Shown here: positions 41,876 through 47,448 of the stretch, piece after piece
How positions within the stretch are numbered: the stretch's first letter is position 1
Layout of the letters: each line of letters starts with the position of its first letter
Assembly (NCBI GenBank): GCA_913042895.1
Contig: CAJWMQ010000005.1
Span: forward strand, 1 to 47,448
DNA: 47,448 nt
Direction of reading: 5' to 3'
From: an uncultured Verrucomicrobiales bacterium
GTDB lineage: Bacteria > Verrucomicrobiota > Verrucomicrobiia > Limisphaerales > UBA1100
Made by a program: the position numbers and the translations under genes
The notes under the pieces: generated by a model
What the model was told of the DNA's origin: nothing
Database searches by the model: none
Seen by the model: the letters and a program-made list of their open reading frames with translations, nothing else

Positions 41876-43360
41876 TTACTTCTTGGGATAATCTTTTTCA
41901 CGCAGGCTATTGAGCACGGAGCGTTGCCAAGCGCGCAGTTCGCGGGAGAGCCGGTTGGTGATTTCAGGATGTTGTTCCGCAATGTTTGTTTCCTCGGCGG
42001 GGTCGGTTTGCAGGTCGTACAGCTCCGGTTTGGAACCGGTTAGGACAAGCTTGTGGCGGTTGTCCAGCCATACGCGTGGGCCGGCGGTGTAGTCGGCCTC
42101 CTCAATGGGCGGTTGATGGTAGTTGCGAAAATTGCGTGTGGGAATGTCGCCCATCAATTTCACGAGCGGTGTGGTGCCGCGTTGTTGCTCGGCGGTGAAG
42201 TAGGGCTTGGCGCCATTGCGTGTGGCGCGGCGGGCGCTGTAGCTCCAGAAACCGATCGGCTGAGGGCGCGTCTTCATTTTGCCTTCTACTAAGGGCGTGA
42301 GGCTGATGCCATCCAGCGGCCTATCCGGCAGTGCCACGCCGGCCCACGCGCACAGGGTGGGCAACATGTCGCTGGTTACGCCGTTCACCTTGCTGATGCG
42401 GCCTTGCTTGATTTTTGCCGGCCATTCGATGAGGCCAGGCACGCGGATACCACCTTCGTAAACGTGTCCTTTCTCCTCGCGGAACGGCGTCACCACCCGG
42501 CCGTAGCTGGGCGGGCTGCCGTTGTCGCCGCAGTACCACAGCACCGTATTCTCGCGTAGGTTCAGCTCTGTCAGGCGCGTGCGCAACTGGCCGATCGCGC
42601 GATCCATCGCCGTGATCTCCGCGTACCGTTCGCGCAACACCTCGCGCAATAGCCGTTTCGTCCGTCGACCGGTTTCATTGGAAGTGAGGCTCACCGTGCG
42701 CTCGGCGTATTCCTTAGGCAGGTTGTCGTACAGGGCGAGATCTTTCGGTAACCCACTGTATGGTTCATGCGGAGAACCGAACCACACCACGGCTAGAAAC
42801 GGTTGCTCGCGTTGCTGCGCGTCTTCAATGAATCGGATTGTCTCGTCAATCGTCACCTCCGAGCCTTCGCCTTTGATGACGACAGGCGGACCGCCATTGC
42901 GCGAGAAGGGCGGGTCCATCTCATAAAAATTATCGTGCGACACATATTCATGAAACCCCATCGCGCGCGGGTTGGTGGGCGAACTTTTCTTTACCGGTCC
43001 CACATGCCATTTTCCAAAATGCCCGCAACGATACCCGGCCTTGGCCAGCAAATGCGCGATGGTGATCTCCTGCGGCCGCAACGAATAGCCCGGCGCAAAC
43101 GTGCCGTAGCGATTGGGATGACGGCCGGTGAGCACGCTCCCGCGCGTGGGTGAACACGACGGATGCCCCGCATAAAAATGATCCAGCCGCAGCCCCGTCC
43201 GCGCCATCTCATCCATCACCGGCGTCTTGAGATGCGGATGGCCGTAATAGCCCGTCTCCGCCCAGCCATGGTCATCGCCCATCAGCAGGATGATATTCGG
43301 CCGATTTGCCGCGGTAACCGTGACAGCACACAAGGCTGACAAAAGGAAAAAAAAGCGCAT
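41876..43360 (-). CDS. S1 family sulfatase, copy 2
   Basis: 494 residues with a signal peptide (MRFFFLLSALCAVTVTAA). Calcium-site Asp pair in NIILLMGDDHGWAETGYYG; formylglycine Cys69 in PSCSPTRGSVLTGRHPNRYG; HFGKWHVGP; VLWYCGDNGSPP; and a C-terminal KLVLTGSKPELYDLQTDPAEETN typical of the family. Exported sulfate-ester hydrolase of unknown substrate. Head of the run 43360-33396. Its leader holds a strong hairpin (43368-43400) whose loop exposes a perfect AAGGAGG, so translation may be influenced by that structure. Confidence 0.95.
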   Translation of the reverse strand: MRFFFLLSALCAVTVTAANRPNIILLMGDDHGWAETGYYGHPHLKTPVMDEMARTGLRLDHFYAGHPSCSPTRGSVLTGRHPNRYGTFAPGYSLRPQEITIAHLLAKAGYRCGHFGKWHVGPVKKSSPTNPRAMGFHEYVSHDNFYEMDPPFSRNGGPPVVIKGEGSEVTIDETIRFIEDAQQREQPFLAVVWFGSPHEPYSGLPKDLALYDNLPKEYAERTVSLTSNETGRRTKRLLREVLRERYAEITAMDRAIGQLRTRLTELNLRENTVLWYCGDNGSPPSYGRVVTPFREEKGHVYEGGIRVPGLIEWPAKIKQGRISKVNGVTSDMLPTLCAWAGVALPDRPLDGISLTPLVEGKMKTRPQPIGFWSYSARRATRNGAKPYFTAEQQRGTTPLVKLMGDIPTRNFRNYHQPPIEEADYTAGPRVWLDNRHKLVLTGSKPELYDLQTDPAEETNIAEQHPEITNRLSRELRAWQRSVLNSLREKDYPKK

Positions 43361-43367
43361 GCCTGAA

Positions 43368-43400
43368 GAAACCTTGCCGTCTCCTCCTTGGCAAGGTTTC
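43368..43400 (-). promoter_or_regulatory. Leader hairpin with Shine-Dalgarno in the loop, before the sulfatase
   Basis: Perfect 11-bp inverted repeat GAAACCTTGCC / GGCAAGGTTTC (43368-43378 and 43390-43400), loop 11 bases. Read on the minus strand the loop is AAGGAGGAGAC, containing a full anti-16S match, and the arm ends seven bases before the sulfatase ATG at 43360. Linear distance from AAGGAGG to ATG is too long (22 bases), so a normal role would need the hairpin to shorten it, or the site is incidental. Could equally be a protein-binding dyad shared with the divergent LRR gene. Confidence 0.5.
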
Positions 43401-43549
43401 TAGTGCTCAATATAATATACTTGGATATTTCAGGTCTGAGTGGAGACATATTCATTCGAGATCACTGTTTTTCTTGCTCGCATTCGCTTAGCAAATATAC
43501 GAAAGTCTGGCGCTTGACCTCAGAACTAATAGAACCATTCGTTCGCAGG

Positions 43550-44092
43550 ATGGCTAAGAATCCCAAAGGGAAACTCACAAAAGCTGATTATGCTAAGGTG
43601 GCCGAAATTAATTTTTCCAATAAAGGAATAGTTAATATAAATCCATTGTCAAAGTTTACATCAATTAACAATATAACTTTGACTGAAAACGCGATTATAG
43701 ATCTTAAGCCTATTGCTAAATTAGATCAACTGGAGAGTTTGCAGCTTCAATCGAACCATATTAAAGATCTGAAACCTTTGAGCGGATTATTTCAACTTAA
43801 GCGACTCAATCTTAGTAAAAATAACATTACGAACATTGGTCCATTAAAAAAGTTGATCAACTTGCAGCGGTTGAATCTGATTAATAATAACATTTCTGAT
43901 CTATCCGCGGTATCTGACATGAAGGAGTTAAGATGGCTTGGACTCAACTTCAATAAGGTTAGTAATATTGAACCTCTAGTTGGCTTGAAAAAGCTAAAAG
44001 TTGTTATGCTGACAAATAATGTGGGCCTTGATTACTCTGATGTGGAAGAGCTTAGGGAGTTGCTGCCCAATTGCATGATTGAGTGCAATTAA
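43550..44092 (+). CDS. Internalin-type leucine-rich-repeat protein
   Basis: 180 residues from the only ATG in this frame (43550); the frame is open from 43388 and the bases before the ATG encode LTSELIEPFVRR, which fits the usual N-cap of PVC LRR proteins (a TTG at 43514 would include it). After GKLTKADYAKVAEINFSNKG come six 22-residue repeats of the type LESLQLQSNHIKDLKPLSGL. No convincing signal peptide, so either the start is non-ATG, or the export signal has been lost. Strongly AT-rich compared with the sulfatase gene next to it. LRR proteins of this type bind proteins; target unknown. Confidence 0.8.
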   Translation: MAKNPKGKLTKADYAKVAEINFSNKGIVNINPLSKFTSINNITLTENAIIDLKPIAKLDQLESLQLQSNHIKDLKPLSGLFQLKRLNLSKNNITNIGPLKKLINLQRLNLINNNISDLSAVSDMKELRWLGLNFNKVSNIEPLVGLKKLKVVMLTNNVGLDYSDVEELRELLPNCMIECN

Positions 44093-44243
44093 AGGTAGTT
44101 TTAATGATACGGATGGGCAGTTCATTCCGGTGATCAGGGTTGAGAAAGCTAATCCTCATTATATGACGATCAACCGGATCTACCATGTGTCCGCACTTTT
44201 TCGGTTTCAAAAATAATTTTATTCAGATTATTATTCTTTAAAA

Positions 44244-45518
44244 ATGAAAGTAAACGCGAGGTTGGTCGTAGCGATTCTAGGGGTTTTTGTATTCTATGAA
44301 GTGATACAGGCTGCTGAAATAAAAGTGCCTGATTTTAAACACTCGGTTACGACTGAGAAAAAACCATGGACGGATAAAAAATTTCTGAACAACCCTGCCA
44401 ATTTTCAGTTTGCCATTGTTGCGGATAGAACCGGCGGGGTTCGTCGTGGGATTTTCACCGAGGCAGTCAAAAAAGTTAATGATTTACGTCCGGAGTTTGT
44501 GATGAGTGTGGGTGACTTGATAACCGGTGGTTCTCGTCAGAGAAATGAGTCGGTCATAATGAACCAATGGAAGGAATTTAATTCCTTCGTCAAGGGCTTT
44601 GATATGCCCTTCTTCTACCTACCGGGAAATCATGATGTGAGTAACGAAGTTGGTGATCGTGTTTGGGATAAACTATACGGAGTACGGTATTATTCCTTCA
44701 TTTACAAAAATGTCCTTTTTCTATGTTTGAACACTCAAGAAGGGCCCGGTTGGAGGCCGCCTTCTCTTGGTGATAAACAAATCCAGTGGATTAATGAGGA
44801 GCTTAAAAAACATGATCAAGTTCGTTGGACCATGGTTTTCCTCCATCAACCATTATGGTTAATGGAGGAAGGGATTTTAATTAGGCGAGAAGGACAAAAG
44901 ACATTACGTAAATCTGATACCGGATGGCCTAAAGTAGAGAAGGCATTGGGCGATCGTGAGTATACAGTCTTCGCAGGTCACATCCATCATTACGCAAAAT
45001 ATATCAGAAACAATCGGTCCTACTATATGCTTGGAACCACCGGTGGCGGCAGTCAATTACGGGGCACTTCATTCGGCGAATTTGACCATGCCACATGGGT
45101 CACCATGACTGATCAAGGACCGCAACTTGCTAACCTTCGTTTGGATGGGATTTTGGGAGATGATGTGAGCACAGAGAGTCACCAGAAGTTTTGGCGAAGT
45201 CTTGCCTTTGAGGAATACTTTTCAGACGGCCTTCTTTTGGAAGGTAAAGAACTGACTTTGCCGATCCGTAATCATTTTGATTTCGAAATTCAAGGTACGC
45301 TTAAATGGAGCCTATCTAACAAGTCTGCCTGGAAAATAACTCCCGAAAATGCCGAAGTGATACTCAAGCCCAATGCAGAAAAAATTATGAAATTTAAAAT
45401 AAGCCGGATTCAAGGTGCTAACGGAATCCTTCCGTTGCCACGCCTTGAAGTTAAGTTTCAGGGAGGGGAAAAGAAGCTCGATTTGAGGACCCTCTTGGAT
45501 TTTCCGATCGGGAATTAA
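44244..45518 (+). CDS. Exported calcineurin-like metallophosphoesterase, AT-rich copy
   Basis: 424 residues with a signal peptide (MKVNARLVVAILGVFVFYEVIQA). Metal motifs in order: FAIVADRTGG, MSVGDLITGG, LPGNHDVSNE, FLHQPLW and FAGHIHHYAKY. A beta-rich C-terminal domain (about 300-424) follows. It differs from the phosphoesterase at 1459-2985 in lacking the N-terminal SdrD-like domain. Probably an exported phosphoesterase with unknown substrate. The 151 bases upstream are AT-rich; they hold a 38-codon open stretch (44099-44215) without a start codon that may be a gene remnant, and a TATTATTCTTTAAAA patch just before the ATG. Confidence 0.9.
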   Translation: MKVNARLVVAILGVFVFYEVIQAAEIKVPDFKHSVTTEKKPWTDKKFLNNPANFQFAIVADRTGGVRRGIFTEAVKKVNDLRPEFVMSVGDLITGGSRQRNESVIMNQWKEFNSFVKGFDMPFFYLPGNHDVSNEVGDRVWDKLYGVRYYSFIYKNVLFLCLNTQEGPGWRPPSLGDKQIQWINEELKKHDQVRWTMVFLHQPLWLMEEGILIRREGQKTLRKSDTGWPKVEKALGDREYTVFAGHIHHYAKYIRNNRSYYMLGTTGGGSQLRGTSFGEFDHATWVTMTDQGPQLANLRLDGILGDDVSTESHQKFWRSLAFEEYFSDGLLLEGKELTLPIRNHFDFEIQGTLKWSLSNKSAWKITPENAEVILKPNAEKIMKFKISRIQGANGILPLPRLEVKFQGGEKKLDLRTLLDFPIGN

Positions 45519-45523
45519 ACTGT

Positions 45524-45697
45524 TTAAGGTGCAGCTCCACGCACCTGATTACCATCCAACCATGTGGATAGCACCTGTGTGGTCTTTACCTCGTCCACTT
45601 TGCAAGTTAGGAGGTTGCGGTCGAGGATGACGGGGTCTGCATGTTTTCCTAGTCCAAGAGAACCAATCTCCTTCTCGCACCGCTTGAGCCAGAGCAT
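45524..45697 (-). pseudogene. Amidohydrolase remnant (C-terminal about 50 codons)
   Basis: In the 207-base gap after the phosphoesterase, the minus strand reads EKEIGSLGLGKHADPVILDR, then NLLTCKVDEVKTTQVLSTWL, then DGNQV and a stop at 45524. This is the C-terminal strand pattern of metal-dependent amidohydrolases (GSLxxGKxADxVVLDRDLLT ... VxxTxxxGxxV). No catalytic part exists: upstream of about 45676 the reading becomes unrelated and is soon followed by the sialidase-like gene stop at 45726. So this is a 3' fragment left after deletion or replacement of the rest of the gene. Confidence 0.7.
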
Positions 45698-45725
45698 TAT
45701 GACAACAGCAACGAAGCGATTTGCT

Positions 45726-47000
45726 TCAGGGGGCCAGCGTAAGCAATTCCGTTAACTTGTCAGTTCGTAATGTGCGGGTAATGCGGAAGACGCCGGCGGG
45801 GCCGTTGGGGTGACCGGTGTAGATGAAGATGTGCTGGACGCCACGCTGGGGATCGATGACGGCGCCGGCTGGATGGAAGCCGTCGGCCTCGGCGTAAAAC
45901 CGGCCGGAGCGGGCGAGTAGACGGCATTCGCGGCGCCATTTGCCGGTGGCCCAGTCGGCAGGATCAATGCTCCACAGCCAAAGCTGCATGCGGTGACGTT
46001 CGGAGCGCACCAATTCCAGCCGCTTGGTGAGGGGATTGAAGGAGAGGTCCACGGTGTCAACAAGGCGCCGGTCGTGCAGGTTGGTGGGGGTAATGACTGG
46101 CTTTTGACCGGGTTGCCACGTCATTTGCCGATGGGCTCGCACTTGGTTTTGGTCGCGTGTCACCAGCAGGTAACGGTCATCATGCAACAGCGCGGCCGGC
46201 TCGTATTGCTTGAAGCCCACCGGATGCTCCTCCACGCCCCAAGACGCGCCACCGTCGTGCGAGTTCAGGGCAACCAGTTTCTCAGAATACTTGTGGTACT
46301 GATCCACTTCGCCGAACCAGTTACCAAAAACCAAAAGACCACGTTTTGGGTCATCTAGGATGCGCGGACCGATATTGATGATGGGATGCTTGAACGTGTC
46401 TTCGCGCAGCGCCTGAAAAAAATGTTTCCACGTTCGGCCGGCGTCCTCACTGCGAAACACGCCGTGGTTGTTCACCGCCACCACCGCGCCATCGCGCGCC
46501 GTGCCGATGGCGTGTAGGTGCACCTTGTAGCCGAGTGGCGACTTGTTGTCTTTGTCGAACTTCGCCCGGTGCGAGAGCGGCACCACGCCGCCGCGATTGC
46601 GGTCAGCCGGTTTCATGCAGTTACGCAGGTCGTAAGGTGCGCTCCATGTTTTGCCGCCATCCGTGCTGCGCAGCACGACTCCATAGGACATTTTGGGGTG
46701 CGGCCCACCTGCGCCTTTGGCTCGGTGGCCGGGAATACGACGGTGCATCACGATGAGCGCATCCCCTGCCAATGTCGCCACCGGCCAGCCGTAATGATTG
46801 CAGTCGCCTGGCGCGTTCACCGGCAAATGCACGGGCGCCACCTCCAGCGCGCCTGCCTCGGCCGCCCGTGCCCAAACAGCCTGCTGCGCCGTATCCACGC
46901 CGAGGAGCTTGGCGGCTAAATCGGTGGGAGCGGGTTCAGTGGCCGAAAGCGTGATGCCTACTAGCAGCAGGCCAATAGGCAGAATCCGAAAGCGGTTCAT
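45726..47000 (-). CDS. BNR/Asp-box sialidase-like protein (copy 2)
   Basis: 424 residues from the ATG at 47000, beginning a signal peptide (MNRFRILPIGLLLVGITLSA). Three Asp-box-like motifs: STDGGKTW, SEDAGRTW and SHDGGASW. Other landmarks are VNAPGDCNHYGWPVAT, HRRIPGHRAKGAGGPH and YTGHPNGPAG. It is only distantly similar to the sialidase-like protein at 31263 and is richer in Cys and His. Could be an exo-sialidase or another exported glycan-processing propeller. Upstream of the amidohydrolase remnant and downstream of the edge gene at 47103, all on the same strand. Confidence 0.82.
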   Translation of the reverse strand: MNRFRILPIGLLLVGITLSATEPAPTDLAAKLLGVDTAQQAVWARAAEAGALEVAPVHLPVNAPGDCNHYGWPVATLAGDALIVMHRRIPGHRAKGAGGPHPKMSYGVVLRSTDGGKTWSAPYDLRNCMKPADRNRGGVVPLSHRAKFDKDNKSPLGYKVHLHAIGTARDGAVVAVNNHGVFRSEDAGRTWKHFFQALREDTFKHPIINIGPRILDDPKRGLLVFGNWFGEVDQYHKYSEKLVALNSHDGGASWGVEEHPVGFKQYEPAALLHDDRYLLVTRDQNQVRAHRQMTWQPGQKPVITPTNLHDRRLVDTVDLSFNPLTKRLELVRSERHRMQLWLWSIDPADWATGKWRRECRLLARSGRFYAEADGFHPAGAVIDPQRGVQHIFIYTGHPNGPAGVFRITRTLRTDKLTELLTLAP

Positions 47001-47102
47001 AATCTGCAAGACTCCGCCAACGAATTGCCCTAAGCAAGATCAATGAGCCATTTAAAACTACGTTCGCCCCGAGTTTATAGATACGAAGCGTTGAAGGTTT
47101 GT

Positions 47103-47448
47103 TCAACGTTCGTATTTCGGGAAGATGGCTGGAGTGGGAAAACGGATATCGATCCCGTCACGGTTGTGGTGAATGTATTCTTCCCGGGGCACTTCAAGAA
47201 TCGGCCAACTTTCGGGACGGATTCTTATTACTTTTCCGGGTCTAAAGCCTTCGGTGACGAGGTCGGTCTCGAGACTGACTTGAATGCCACTGCTTCCCAA
47301 GGGTACTCTTTTGTTGGTTTTTGAAACTTCTAGTAATATCCCCTTGCTTGCCATCTGGGCGGTTCCTGCAGTTCCCCCCGCCCAATGCTTCAGGGTGTTT
47401 TCCGAGGAGGCAAGCATGGCCTTTTGTCCTTTCTTGAAATCGGCATAC
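47103..47448 (-). CDS. Unrecognised protein, C-terminal part (runs off the window)
   Basis: The frame is open to the window edge, so at least 114 C-terminal residues are seen. They include KAMLASSENTLKHWAGGTAG, then a strand-rich part (GILLEVSKTNKRVPLGSSGI, KVIRIRPESWPILEVPREEY) and a Pro-rich end. An internal ATG at 47417 is not necessarily the start. I do not recognise the family; the strand pattern would suit a small beta domain. 102 bases separate its stop from the sialidase-like gene start. Confidence 0.55.
   Translation of the reverse strand, partial: YADFKKGQKAMLASSENTLKHWAGGTAGTAQMASKGILLEVSKTNKRVPLGSSGIQVSLETDLVTEGFRPGKVIRIRPESWPILEVPREEYIHHNRDGIDIRFPTPAIFPKYER

Noticed and set aside
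44099-44215. 38-codon open stretch between the LRR and phosphoesterase genes
   Set aside because: The translation looks protein-like (GQFIPVIRVEKANPHY), but it has no start codon and no family I recognise; too short to call a pseudogene.
1-47448. CRISPR arrays, tRNA, rRNA, transposase or integrase genes
   Set aside because: No regularly spaced repeats, RNA-gene signatures or mobile-element proteins were found on reading the window.

Overview
The window looks like a chromosomal stretch from a PVC-superphylum bacterium, most likely an aquatic verrucomicrobial lineage; a planctomycete is not excluded. The basis is the protein set: TIGR02604-type dehydrogenases with heme or copper modules, DUF1501, a DUF1552/DUF1592 pair, PQQ-like propellers, S1 sulfatases, neutral-ceramidase-like hydrolases, BNR sialidases and bacterial LRR proteins. 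I see no rRNA, tRNA, CRISPR array, transposase or phage gene. Base composition is mosaic: most catabolic genes are GC-rich, while about 7.5-9.7 kb, 15.1-25.1 kb and 43.4-45.5 kb are visibly AT-rich.

Layout. (1) 1-4238, minus: PQQ-like propeller, metallophosphoesterase, GH71/99-like glycosidase and the start of a sulfatase, tightly packed. (2) 4317-7461, plus: a PVC dehydrogenase and its heme/HEAT partner as two adjacent genes. (3) 7458-15081, minus: sulfatase, ceramidase-like hydrolase, a 1236-residue ThuA/discoidin/dehydrogenase/HEAT/azurin fusion, and transaldolase. (4) 15258-25001, minus: a light and photooxidative-stress locus. It holds a MerR-family regulator, two FAS1 proteins, an RpoD-like alternative sigma factor, two tiny membrane proteins, an SRPBCC protein, an iron-sulfur cryptochrome/photolyase, a CPD photolyase, a glutathione peroxidase, a SOUL heme-binding protein, a small Cys-rich protein and a polytopic membrane protein. 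(5) 25131-32414, minus: sialidase, an LRR protein with a VHL-like beta domain, DUF1501, PQQ-like propeller, a double alpha/beta hydrolase and a RidA-family protein. (6) 32513-33379, plus: a lone lipoprotein. (7) 33396-43360, minus: sulfatase, sugar dehydrogenase-cytochrome, ceramidase-like hydrolase, DUF1592 cytochrome, DUF1552 protein and a beta-helix protein. (8) 43550-45518, plus: AT-rich LRR and metallophosphoesterase genes. (9) 45524-47448, minus: amidohydrolase remnant, sialidase-like protein and an unrecognised partial gene.

How it works together. Most of the window encodes exported enzymes for scavenging sulfated or sialylated glycans or glycolipids, linked to periplasmic dehydrogenases that pass electrons to cytochrome c or to an azurin-like copper domain. 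The combination sulfatase + ceramidase-like hydrolase + PVC dehydrogenase occurs twice. The light locus is separate in function and composition. Most of its enzymes are joined by four-base stop/start overlaps, and the MerR gene and the first FAS1 gene share a promoter-like motif.

The most notable items are the light locus with its own divergent sigma factor and unknown small proteins, the shared promoter motif and MerR-type dyad, the LRR-VHL protein, and the azurin-terminated dehydrogenase fusion.
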